Shown here piece after piece: positions 17,287-25,555 of a stretch of DNA of 64,000 bases. This DNA is from Hyphomicrobiaceae bacterium (GTDB taxonomy: Bacteria > Pseudomonadota > Alphaproteobacteria > Rhizobiales > Hyphomicrobiaceae). The notes below the pieces were generated by a model, which saw only the letters and a program-made list of their open reading frames with translations, had not been told where the DNA came from and did not search any database. Numbering within the stretch: the stretch's first letter is position 1; each line of letters begins with the position of its first letter. The position numbers and the translations under genes were made by a program. Location of the stretch: positions 806,001-870,000 of the forward strand of contig JAWKWE010000004.1 in assembly GCA_041397645.1 (NCBI GenBank). The letters run 5' to 3'.

Positions 17287-17354
17287 GATCACAGCGGTAA
17301 TCGATAAGAGCAACGAAACAGATTGCTTTCGATTGCCGGTGATACGCTGTGATC
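17287..17354. repeat. Long imperfect hairpin between convergent genes
   Basis: GATCACAGCG (17287-17296) pairs perfectly with CGCTGTGATC (17345-17354). Inside, GGTAATCGA (17296-17304) pairs with TCGATTGCC (17329-17337) with one G-T wobble, and AGCAA (17309-17313) pairs with TTGCT (17323-17327) around a CGAAACAGA loop. It lies between the ends of the outer-membrane gene and the convergent exported-protein gene. No long T run follows, so it may be a bidirectional stop or an mRNA-stabilising end structure. Confidence 0.6.
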
Positions 17355-17410
17355 GGCGTCGCGTTTCTTGCTGTGTGATTCGTCACCCCGCGCCCATGCC
17401 ATCCACAAAA

Positions 17411-18619
17411 CTAGCGAACCCGGCTTTGCTCGGCGACTTTGACTGGTAGCGAGGCTTCCCTTGCGACCGGTTTGTCGAGGAGTGCGGGACAGTACGCATC
17501 ATAGCGAGAGGGCGTATCGTACCAGTAGTCCTTCGTGTCCATAGGCCACTGATACACCGCCTGGATGTTCATGCCTGCTTGTATCGCTGAAGCGACCGCC
17601 TGATAAGTCGGTTTGTGATTGTAGTAGGACTCTTGAATGATGACAGGTGTGCCGGTCAGCCCGATCTTGTCCATTTCCTGCGCGAATTGCTTGAGCATGG
17701 TCAGCATGCGCGGCCGTTTGCCCCGCGCTCCATCATACATGTCGACAGCAACCGCTCCGGGACGGACACCGACCCGATCATAAACCCGGTAGAGCTGGGT
17801 AAGTCGGCCTGGTTGGTAAGCAATCGAAAATCCATGTGTGTCGGCTACGCCGAAATCTGAAACGTACCTTTCCCAAATGCGAGTGGCGTACGTCGAAAAC
17901 GGCTCGGGCAGGCCACCGCCCTCCAATGCAAGATCGTACCATCTATTAACGGATGTTCCCGCGAAGATGCGATCGAGCATACCGTGAACGTTGGAAATCA
18001 AGGCATAGTTGTCGTCTTCGATCTCTTGGCTATAGCTCGTCGGACACTGGATACGGTTGTTGGGCACCCAGTTGAGCGCTCGAGAACAGCCCTGCCCTCC
18101 GAAACGGATAACAACATCCTGGAAGCCCGTTTCTTTCACCGCCTCAAAGTACGCCTCGATGCCCGCGTAGATACTGCGATGCACGCCATCGCCTCCGGAA
18201 TTGACGAGGTAACCGACCCGGCTTTTGCTCTTGTTCTTGTTAGTGAGAGGCGCATGCCAGATGACAGTGCTGATCTTGCGCTGGCCACTGGTGTACAGCC
18301 TCAAGAGCTGCGCTTTGACCTTATCCGGGTTCTCGAGGATTTCGACGAACGGTGGCTTCACACTGTCGTCGGTAAGAATATGGTTTTCGTTGTAGCGCCC
18401 CATGTTCGATAAAACGAAATTCGAACCGGCGGATTCAATATCGCTTCGGGACGGATCGCATCGCAGGTGGTTGCCAGCCTGCGCCGTTGTCGTCGGCTGC
18501 TTCTGCTGGAGGGTGGCCCTACCCAGTGGCCAGCTTTTGAAGCGTTGCGAGCGTGAGTCTGACGCGCCACAAACACAGGTTGCCGCAAGGCACGCTGCGG
18601 CCAAAGCAACGATACGCAT
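17411..18619 (-). CDS. Exported protein of unknown function, possible TIM-barrel glycosidase-like fold
   Basis: A 402-aa protein with an N-terminal signal (MRIVALAAACLAATCVCGAS); a cysteine at about 15 or 17 could be a lipobox Cys. I do not recognise the family. Visible blocks include KISTVIWHAPL, DVVIRFGGQGCSRALNW, GFSIAYQPGRLTQLYRVYDRV, AVAVDMYDG, TPVIIQESYYNHKPTY and GMNIQAVYQWPMD. Beta strands ending in carboxylates (VDMYDG, IIQESYY near residue 330) and a late aromatic strand recall family GH TIM barrels, but this is weak. Several cysteines (RCDPS, GQGCS, IQCPTS, AYCPA) suggest periplasmic disulfides. ATG 18619 is preceded by GAGTGAGAG. It follows the TPP enzyme by 184 bp. Confidence 0.6.
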   Translation of the reverse strand: MRIVALAAACLAATCVCGASDSRSQRFKSWPLGRATLQQKQPTTTAQAGNHLRCDPSRSDIESAGSNFVLSNMGRYNENHILTDDSVKPPFVEILENPDKVKAQLLRLYTSGQRKISTVIWHAPLTNKNKSKSRVGYLVNSGGDGVHRSIYAGIEAYFEAVKETGFQDVVIRFGGQGCSRALNWVPNNRIQCPTSYSQEIEDDNYALISNVHGMLDRIFAGTSVNRWYDLALEGGGLPEPFSTYATRIWERYVSDFGVADTHGFSIAYQPGRLTQLYRVYDRVGVRPGAVAVDMYDGARGKRPRMLTMLKQFAQEMDKIGLTGTPVIIQESYYNHKPTYQAVASAIQAGMNIQAVYQWPMDTKDYWYDTPSRYDAYCPALLDKPVAREASLPVKVAEQSRVR

Positions 18620-18803
18620 AGCACTCTCACTCGATACGCAAACAACGACTCCGCACGATCAGGCAATGCGTATGGTTAATTTTTGATGAAGATGTCCTCG
18701 GCGACCTTCTAATTCTCACTTACAATTCAGGCCGGATTTCGATTTTTGGACATTCACCAGATATTTTGATCCGGGGCCTTCTCGCCTCATCCGTGCACTA
18801 GGC

Positions 18804-20342
18804 CTATTCCATAATCGCTTCGATGAGGCGGGGACCTTCTTCGGCGAGCGCCCTTTCCAAGGCGTGCACAAGGCGCTCTGCGGTATCGACTGCGACGCCG
18901 GGCACTCCAAACCCCTCACCGACTTTCACCCAATTGAGAAACGGCTCGTCGAGCGCCGCCATGGAACGGGCTACCGGACCAGGCTGCATCACACCTGCGC
19001 GCTGCAGTTCCACATTCAGGATATTGTAGCTGCGGTTAGAGCCGATGATGGTCACGACGTCGAGGTTCTCTCGTGCTTGCGTCCAAAACGCCTGCACAGA
19101 GTAGGCTCCGCACCCGTCCGATTGGAAGTTAATCACTTTCCGCTCAGGGCAGGCGACAGCAGCGCCCGTTGCAGCACTCGGACCCTCACCTATCGCGCCG
19201 CCCGTGAGCATAAGGTGCGTGAAGCGTGGTGACGATTTCGATGCCTCAAAATAAGGAACTCCAACAGTCAGCGCTTCATCCATTACAATGCAGTTCTCAG
19301 GCTGCAGCCGCGCGATTGCCGCACTCACCGATTGAGAATTGAGCTTACCTCGAGGCATTTCGGGCCGCTGCGACGGAGGTCTGAACGCAGCGTCTGGCGC
19401 GTTCAATTCCGCAGCCAATGCCGTGAGTGCACCGAGAGTATCGTCTGTGGGTCCGGCGAGAGCGACTGTCTGCTCTTCCGACGTCATGTAACCGGGAAGG
19501 CCGGGCTGTCCGAAGAATGCAACGGGTCGGCGCGTGCCAGCGGTGATAATGCGGGAATATTGACGCGTTAGCGCCAAAGCTTGATCGGGAAAGTATGGAA
19601 GTTTCGTAGCAAGGGGTAGATCTCCACCGCGCTCCATGCGGGCAAAGAACGTATCGCAAATCAGATCAGCGCCGCTGGCTGCCGCGATCCGTCCCGCAAG
19701 GCGCAATCCGACCTCCGACAGCGCCTCTCCGCCAAGAAGCATGGCCGCTTTTTCCGACTTAAGCGCGCGAGCGGCCTGACCGACCTGATCCGCCGAGAAC
19801 GTCCTCTGCTTGGGATCGCAAGTCGGCGCAATCACCGTCTCAACTCCTGCCGTTTGCACGTCATGGGGAATGATCACCGTGGCGATGCATCCGCCGTTGC
19901 TCTTTGCAAAGGCAATCGCATTGGCCACGTCGGCGGCGACTGCTTGCGGATCTCGCACCTCTTTGACGTAACTGCTGACCGAGGACGCGATCTGCTCGAT
20001 ATTGCTGGCGAGCAACGGATCGGATGGAAGATGCCAAGTAATATGTTGGCCAATGATGTTGAGTACCGGCGTGGACGCGCGCCGAGCGTTGTGAAGATTT
20101 GTCCAGCCATTCGCGAAGCCTGGACCCAGATGCAGCAAACAGATGGCGGGCCTGGAAGCCATTCTGGCGTAGCCGTCGGCCGCTCCAGTTGCCACGTTCT
20201 CATGCAAGCATAGAATGCCTCGCAGACCCGGCACGGAATCGAGAGCCAGGACCAGCGGAAGCTCCGTCGTACCCGGATTTGCAAAGCAGACGTCAATCCC
20301 CTCGCGAATTGCTGTAGCAATCAGAACTTCCGCGCCGTTCAT
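18804..20342 (-). CDS. Thiamine diphosphate-dependent enzyme, acetolactate synthase/benzoylformate decarboxylase-like
   Basis: A 512-aa ThDP enzyme with the usual three-domain order. The PYR domain has FANPGTTELPLV and the cofactor-activating glutamate in LHENVATGAADGYARM near residue 48. The central domain spans about 185-330. The PP domain spans about 355-512. The ThDP/Mg motif is unusual: it opens with QSDGCGAY in place of GDG, keeping the Asp, and ends with the Asn-containing SNRSYN about 25 residues later. It is shorter than acetolactate synthase IlvB (around 570) and has no small-subunit neighbour, so a decarboxylase or carboligase acting on a 2-oxoacid is more likely than branched-chain synthesis. 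Substrate unknown. It heads a minus-strand pair with the exported protein. Confidence 0.82.
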   Translation of the reverse strand: MNGAEVLIATAIREGIDVCFANPGTTELPLVLALDSVPGLRGILCLHENVATGAADGYARMASRPAICLLHLGPGFANGWTNLHNARRASTPVLNIIGQHITWHLPSDPLLASNIEQIASSVSSYVKEVRDPQAVAADVANAIAFAKSNGGCIATVIIPHDVQTAGVETVIAPTCDPKQRTFSADQVGQAARALKSEKAAMLLGGEALSEVGLRLAGRIAAASGADLICDTFFARMERGGDLPLATKLPYFPDQALALTRQYSRIITAGTRRPVAFFGQPGLPGYMTSEEQTVALAGPTDDTLGALTALAAELNAPDAAFRPPSQRPEMPRGKLNSQSVSAAIARLQPENCIVMDEALTVGVPYFEASKSSPRFTHLMLTGGAIGEGPSAATGAAVACPERKVINFQSDGCGAYSVQAFWTQARENLDVVTIIGSNRSYNILNVELQRAGVMQPGPVARSMAALDEPFLNWVKVGEGFGVPGVAVDTAERLVHALERALAEEGPRLIEAIME

Positions 20343-20582
20343 TCACCTTTCTCCCGCGTCGTTAGACACAATGGCAAAGTCTGCCACCCGAGACCTACCC
20401 GACCGATACCTCCAAAGGTTGCGGGATCACACAGCGCGCTCTAGAGGCGTTGGAACGAAAGCGAGCGACACAGACCGCAGGGGCCGTTATAGTGTGTTAA
20501 CCCAGTATCATTCAGGTCCAAGACACTGCAACGAAAGATTGATATTGCTGCGAACGCACCATCTGACTTTGAGAGGTCATTG

Positions 20583-21338
20583 ATGAAACGGGCGGCCCCC
20601 TCTTTTTTTCTGCTATTTGCCTGCTTATCCTCGTCGTCATATTCGGCACACGCGGAAACAGCGACATCGACCAAATCCTCAGCGGACCCTGCTGTCGTTT
20701 TTGAACAACTGCGCAGCTACGTCGCCAGCAACCCGCTCGACTTCAAAACGACCTACGTCGTTCAAGGCGAACTGAGTTCACGAGGGTCGATGCAATTTTT
20801 CGTTCAAAGACCAAATTCCTTCCGGATCGATTCCAAGGTTAGCAATCGGTCTTACGAGATCATCTCCGATGGTAAAGTCATGACCATCTTCACTCCGAAG
20901 GACAAGAAGTACGCTCAGTTGGATGCGCCGGCTCATCCCTCCGGAGGCCTGAGTTTGGTCACCGGCCTTATGGGTGTGGAGTCCGCGGTACTTGGATTGC
21001 TGGACGTCGTCGATGAAATTGCGGCCGGCAAGAAGGATCTTCAAATCAGCTCTGGCGGTTCCGAGACAATTGGAGGCAACCAGTGTGACGAATTCACCAT
21101 CGTGCAAAATACCGACACTGGCTTGAACACATGGAAGGTTTGGCTGCGAAAGGGAGAGACCCCGCTCCCTTGCAAGCTTGAGACGAAAGGCTCCGATGAG
21201 TCGCTGATCACCCAGTCCAACGAGTTCAGCTGGAATGTCCCAAGCCCAGAATTTCCACCGGATAAGTTTGCCTTCACGCCCGCGGCGGGCAGCCAAAAAG
21301 TCGACGTTGGCGATTTGGATTTGGGTCCTGCCCTCTGA
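20583..21338 (+). CDS. DUF2092 family periplasmic protein (LolA-like fold)
   Basis: A 251-aa exported protein. ATG 20583 follows GAGAGG at a 6-base spacing; a TTG three bases earlier is the alternative. The signal peptide is residues 1-22 (FFLLFACLSSSSYSAHA). The mature part shows the LolA/LppX-type half-barrel strands seen in DUF2092: TTYVVQGELSSRGSMQFFVQ, RPNSFRIDSKV, YEIISDGKVMTIFTPKDKKY and WKVWLRKGETPLPCKLE, with a Cys pair (NQCDEF and LPCKLE) that could form a disulfide. A role in carrying a hydrophobic or lipid ligand in the periplasm is inferred from the fold only. It is a single-gene unit ending at a strong shared terminator. Confidence 0.8.
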   Translation: MKRAAPSFFLLFACLSSSSYSAHAETATSTKSSADPAVVFEQLRSYVASNPLDFKTTYVVQGELSSRGSMQFFVQRPNSFRIDSKVSNRSYEIISDGKVMTIFTPKDKKYAQLDAPAHPSGGLSLVTGLMGVESAVLGLLDVVDEIAAGKKDLQISSGGSETIGGNQCDEFTIVQNTDTGLNTWKVWLRKGETPLPCKLETKGSDESLITQSNEFSWNVPSPEFPPDKFAFTPAAGSQKVDVGDLDLGPAL

Positions 21339-21362
21339 CCGTATCCACAGCACAAGGCAAAG

Positions 21363-21398
21363 ACGGCGGTTCAAGTTCATAGCACCTTGAACCGCCGT
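21363..21398. terminator. Bidirectional terminator between the DUF2092 and PQQ dehydrogenase genes
   Basis: A perfect 13-bp stem, ACGGCGGTTCAAG (21363-21375) with CTTGAACCGCCGT (21386-21398), and a 10-base loop. It lies between the stop of the plus-strand gene at 21338 and the stop of the minus-strand gene at 21409. T runs are short on both sides, but the stem is very stable. Confidence 0.8.
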
Positions 21399-21408
21399 TC
21401 CAAGACAA

Positions 21409-23217
21409 TTACTTCGCCAAGCTTACTTTGTCGGACTTGCCCTCTTCGACGCCCAGGATCGTAACCTTCGCTGTGGTGATCTGTGTAGGCCAAAGCACCT
21501 CGGTCAATCCGCTCGCCACGGCGACATGCTGTTCGCCACCGTCCTTGTAAGTGATTACACCGCCGCCAATCGCGCCGCCGATCTTCTCACCCCAGAGCTT
21601 TTTCCCGTTGGCGCTATCGAGGGCGTAGAAATTACCTCCCATGTCGCCGAAGAACACGACTCCGCCTGCAGTCGGCGTGACGCCACTCTGAACGGGGTAA
21701 TTGGTCTTCGCGCGCCAACGCCATTTTCCGCTGTCGGCGTCTACGGCATAAAGCCAACCGGCCCAGTCAAATATCGGGTCATGCTTGCCCCAAGTGTTGA
21801 ACGGGTTGACCGTATCTTCGCCTGACCATGGTTGTCCTTTCTTCACAGCGGCGACATCGCTCTTCTTTTGCATGTCAACCGTCGTGCACCATTGGACTTG
21901 GCCGGTCATGATGAGGTTATTTATCGGATCATATGCCGGGCCATTCCATTCCGAACCGCCCGTCGATCCGGGACAAAAGCGCACCGATTCGCCGGCCTTG
22001 AACGGCTTGTCTGCGTTCTCAACCTTTGTCACCGGCAGGCGATAGAGCAGGTCGTTGTTGGCAAGATCAAAACCGTAAAGATGACCGTCCTTCGGCGTCA
22101 CCGCCATGACCTTCCTGCCAGAAGCCGTTGTGAATACCGCAGGCGCGCTCGAAACATCCCAGTCGTGCCAATCCTTGGGCACGATCTTGAAGTGCGCTTT
22201 GTAAGCGCCGGTCATCGCATCCAGTACGACGACCGACCCACTGAATAGATTTTCGCCTTTACGCATACCGTCGGCAAAGTCCGGAGCAGGGTTGCCGCCG
22301 GGCACATAGAGAAGTCCGGTCTTTGGATCGAGCGTGTAGGAGGTCCACGTCGCGCCACCCGTGATCGGCGAACCGTCAGGGGTTTTCCACGTACTTCCAT
22401 CCAGCGGCGAACTGGTCGCCGGACCACGCGTAGGATCGCCCTTTTCCTTCGGCACCAGATAAAATTCCCATTTGATCCGGCCCGAATTGGCATCGAGTGC
22501 ATAGATGCGTCCTTTCACGCCCTTGATGTCACCGCCAGCGTTACCGGCAAAAACGAGACCGTTCCACGCAATCGGCGCGGCGGGAACACTCTCTCCCTTT
22601 TTCGGGTCGGCAATAGCCGTCGCCCAAAGCCGCTTGCCGGTCTTGAAATCGTAGGCGAGGACGCGGCCATCCTGCGTGCCGCGGAATATCTTGCCGTCAA
22701 GATATGCAACGCCACGGTTGACACTTTGCGGCGTCGCCGGCGTGTAGTCCTCGTGCGCGCGCCATTTCTGTTCGCAGCTGTTGGGATCAATGGCATAGGT
22801 GTTGTACTCGGTCGCGAAGATCAGCGCTCCATCGACCTCAATCAGGCCGCTATTGAAGCCCGTATATTCGCCAGTATCGAACGTGCATCGTACTTTGAGA
22901 TTTTTTGCCGTCTCACTCGTAATCTCATCCAGATTCGAGAAGCGGTCAGACGTCAGCGTCTTGTTGTAGCTTGGCCAGTTCTGCACGCTTGACGTCGTCG
23001 GCGCGGCTAAGGCCTGAACGTTAGGCGCCTCCTTGCTATCTTCGGAAGTCGCTAATTCGGTCGTGATGGTACCCTTTGGTGCACCTAGATAGTTCACGTA
23101 GTTTATAGCCATGGAGCCGTAGTGAACCGCCGCGTTCCAGTCATAGTAGACGAACGCAGAAGCGGCGACGGCGGCCAGCACGATGCCGCCACCTATGATG
23201 CCTGCTTTCGATGTCAT
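21409..23217 (-). CDS. PQQ-dependent dehydrogenase (quinoprotein alcohol dehydrogenase-like), membrane-anchored
   Basis: A 602-aa quinoprotein that should oxidise an alcohol or polyol in the periplasm. ATG 23217 (MTSKAGIIGGG) has GAAGG at good spacing. Residues 5-28 are a membrane anchor (GIIGGGIVLAAVAASAFVYY) with no obvious cleavage site. Beta-propeller W-motifs recur: GKRLWATAI, GRIKWEFYL, GKWRWRAKT and GKKLWGEKI. The block aligned with the MxaF/XoxF catalytic region reads WHDWDVSSAP: the catalytic Asp is present, but the second Asp two residues on that marks lanthanide enzymes is Ser. The vicinal Cys-Cys pair of methanol dehydrogenases is absent. No cytochrome c, MxaI or pqq gene is adjacent. 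Likely a type II/other PQQ dehydrogenase rather than methanol dehydrogenase. Confidence 0.85.
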   Translation of the reverse strand: MTSKAGIIGGGIVLAAVAASAFVYYDWNAAVHYGSMAINYVNYLGAPKGTITTELATSEDSKEAPNVQALAAPTTSSVQNWPSYNKTLTSDRFSNLDEITSETAKNLKVRCTFDTGEYTGFNSGLIEVDGALIFATEYNTYAIDPNSCEQKWRAHEDYTPATPQSVNRGVAYLDGKIFRGTQDGRVLAYDFKTGKRLWATAIADPKKGESVPAAPIAWNGLVFAGNAGGDIKGVKGRIYALDANSGRIKWEFYLVPKEKGDPTRGPATSSPLDGSTWKTPDGSPITGGATWTSYTLDPKTGLLYVPGGNPAPDFADGMRKGENLFSGSVVVLDAMTGAYKAHFKIVPKDWHDWDVSSAPAVFTTASGRKVMAVTPKDGHLYGFDLANNDLLYRLPVTKVENADKPFKAGESVRFCPGSTGGSEWNGPAYDPINNLIMTGQVQWCTTVDMQKKSDVAAVKKGQPWSGEDTVNPFNTWGKHDPIFDWAGWLYAVDADSGKWRWRAKTNYPVQSGVTPTAGGVVFFGDMGGNFYALDSANGKKLWGEKIGGAIGGGVITYKDGGEQHVAVASGLTEVLWPTQITTAKVTILGVEEGKSDKVSLAK

Positions 23218-23638
23218 GGTAAGTACCTTCAAATTCGCATCAGTCTGGCGAAGGCTGCGCGGGGGGAGAGCAGCCTCTTTCGACTTGCGAGTTCAACGCG
23301 AGGAGACGCAAGTCGTTCCCAAGGCGCGGTTCCTTCACATCTTATTGAAGCGGACGATTGCCGATCGGGACTATCTCCCAAAAGCCGAAAAAGCGGCGTC
23401 CTTGCACCTAGGTTTGCGCTCTGTTCGCAACAAATCCGACTGGCCGTTATTGTGTGCTCGACGCCCCTTCCATGACGTCTAAAATGTTTAAGTGATTCGC
23501 CAAGAGACAATGCCTCTTGGCCTTCAGTGCTCGCGACGCTCGTTGATGAACTTACACATCGGCGTCTGGGGCTACGCGGTCCAAGAAACGACGCCGCAAT
23601 CCTCTCCCCCGTAATCGTATCCGGCCCGGATTCGGCTT
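23218..23638. other. Divergent intergenic region between the PQQ dehydrogenase and tamA
   Basis: About 420 bp separating two divergent genes, so it should hold both promoters. Open frames exist on both strands but overlap each other, lack ribosome sites and show no family features. No RNA gene, dyad or riboswitch motif was recognised. Confidence 0.5.
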
Positions 23639-25555
23639 GTGCGACGAGAAAGAAAGGCCCTGTATTTGCGCAACGCGTACCTATTGGGATTTCTGGCCGC
23701 CGTTGCCTCATTTGCCGGTCTTCCCGCAGCCAAGGCTGTCGATCTTTTCGGCACGACGCTTTTCGGCGACAGCAGCGCTGTTCCGCCGGGCGCTCTGCCT
23801 TACTCGGTTGCGCTTCATGTCGAGGACACCGACAACGCGTCGCTGAAAGACCTAATCTCGGGGATCTCGCATTTGATGACCGAACAGGTCCACGGCGCGA
23901 GCGACGCTTATATACTCGCGGCCCGCGCACGCGGCGACGTCTCGCAGATCCAGGCCGCGCTCTATAGCGAAGGCTATTATGCCGGTGAGATCGACATCCG
24001 CATCGCCGGACAGAAGCTCGATGCCTTCGATCCCTCGACCGCGCCTTCCGGAAGCGAGAGCGGCATCGAGGTTGCCGTTCGCGTCACGCCCGGCCCACGT
24101 TTCGTGTTTGGCGACATCGTCGTGACCGAGAGGTCACAATCCGATTCCACGCCTCCGGTTGCTCTAGAGGCTTTGGGTTTTGAGCGCGGCAAACCGGCGA
24201 AATCGGGATTGATAGTCGCGGCCAGGGAGAAACTCATCGAGGCATGGCGGTCGACCGGTTTCCCGCTCGCTCGTATTGTCGGCGAGGACATCTCCGCCGA
24301 TCACGCCAGCAGCACTGTCAACGTCAGAATCGACCTCGATCCAGGTCCGCCTGCCGTCTACGGATGGGTCAACGTATCGGGTGCCCAGTCCCTCGATCAC
24401 CACACCATTCTAGAACAAAGCAAATTGCGACCGGGAAGCTCATTCCGCACCTCAGACCTGAAACAGGCCCGTGATCGCATTGCCAAGCTCCCGAGTGTGG
24501 AGAGCGTTCAGGTCGTTGAGGGGCAACAACTCGATGCCAATGGCGGGATTCCTGTCAGCCTCGAAGTGGTCGAACGCAAGCCCCGCTATTTTGGCGCAAC
24601 GGCCTCCCTGTCGACGATCGATGGTGCCGAGGTCGAAGCTCACTGGGGTCATCGTAATTTCTTTGGCGAAGGCGAACACCTGCGCGTTGAAGGCACAATC
24701 TCTCGGATTGGAAGCGAAGACATATCGCAGCTCGAATTCGATGCTGCCGCCATCTACACCAAGCCCGGCATTCTCGACGTCGATACCGATCTCGTTAGCG
24801 AGTTCCGTCTGACGCGCGAGCACCCCGACGCCTACGAAAGCCTGGATGCCTCCTACAAGATCGGGTTGGCTCACGTGTTTACGCCTTCGCTTTCGGGATC
24901 GGCAGCCCTCTCCACCCGCTTCTCACGCACCGAGGATGCCTTCGGCCAAAACGACTACATGCTGATTAGCCTGCCTGCCGAAATCGACTACGACACGCGC
25001 GATCAACGCCTGGATGCCACGAAGGGGCACTTCATCTTTACGTCCCTGACGCCGTCGGTCGACGCTATCGGCGGATCCGCATACGTCAAATCGGAGATCC
25101 AGGCCGCCGCCTATCGGACTTTGGATAGCGAGGGGCGCGCCGTGCTCGCAGGGCGGATCGGGGTCGGCTCGATCGCAGGCGCCTCTCTTGCCGATGTGCC
25201 AGCCTCGACGCGCTTCTTTGCCGGAGGCGGCGGCTCCGTGCGTGGCTATGGATATCGCAGCCTAGGCCCGATGGTCGACGGCACTGTCGTGGGCGGCCTC
25301 GGCTACATCGGTGGGTCGGCTGAAATGCGCCTGCGCGTCACCGAGCTCTTCGGCATCGTTCCGTTCGTCGACGCTGCAACGGTATCCGAACAACCCTGGC
25401 CGAATTTCTCAAGTGACTTCTATGTCAGTGCGGGCGTCGGCTTGCGATACTACACGGCCCTTGGTCCGATCCGCCTCGATGTTGCGACCCCCGTGACACA
25501 CCGCGACGACCAGCCCGCGGTGGCCATTTACATCGGCTTGGGGCAAGCGTTCTGA
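23639..25555 (+). CDS. tamA: Translocation and assembly module outer-membrane component TamA (Omp85 family)
   Basis: An outer-membrane barrel working with TamB to insert autotransporters and other outer-membrane proteins or move lipids. Of 638 aa, residues about 10-34 are the signal (LLGFLAAVASFAGLPAAKA). About 55-330 hold three POTRA modules (YSVALHVED, VAVRVTPGPRFVFGDI, PGPPAVYGWVNVSGA). The C-terminal 300 residues are the 16-strand barrel, with the Omp85 motif GSVRGYGYRSLGP near residue 540 and the final strand VAIYIGLGQAF ending in Phe. The start could be GTG 23639 or TTG 23666; the latter has AGAAAGG 8-9 bases upstream and starts right at the signal. Its stop overlaps the tamB start (TGATG). 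Confidence 0.92.
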   Translation: MRRERKALYLRNAYLLGFLAAVASFAGLPAAKAVDLFGTTLFGDSSAVPPGALPYSVALHVEDTDNASLKDLISGISHLMTEQVHGASDAYILAARARGDVSQIQAALYSEGYYAGEIDIRIAGQKLDAFDPSTAPSGSESGIEVAVRVTPGPRFVFGDIVVTERSQSDSTPPVALEALGFERGKPAKSGLIVAAREKLIEAWRSTGFPLARIVGEDISADHASSTVNVRIDLDPGPPAVYGWVNVSGAQSLDHHTILEQSKLRPGSSFRTSDLKQARDRIAKLPSVESVQVVEGQQLDANGGIPVSLEVVERKPRYFGATASLSTIDGAEVEAHWGHRNFFGEGEHLRVEGTISRIGSEDISQLEFDAAAIYTKPGILDVDTDLVSEFRLTREHPDAYESLDASYKIGLAHVFTPSLSGSAALSTRFSRTEDAFGQNDYMLISLPAEIDYDTRDQRLDATKGHFIFTSLTPSVDAIGGSAYVKSEIQAAAYRTLDSEGRAVLAGRIGVGSIAGASLADVPASTRFFAGGGGSVRGYGYRSLGPMVDGTVVGGLGYIGGSAEMRLRVTELFGIVPFVDAATVSEQPWPNFSSDFYVSAGVGLRYYTALGPIRLDVATPVTHRDDQPAVAIYIGLGQAF

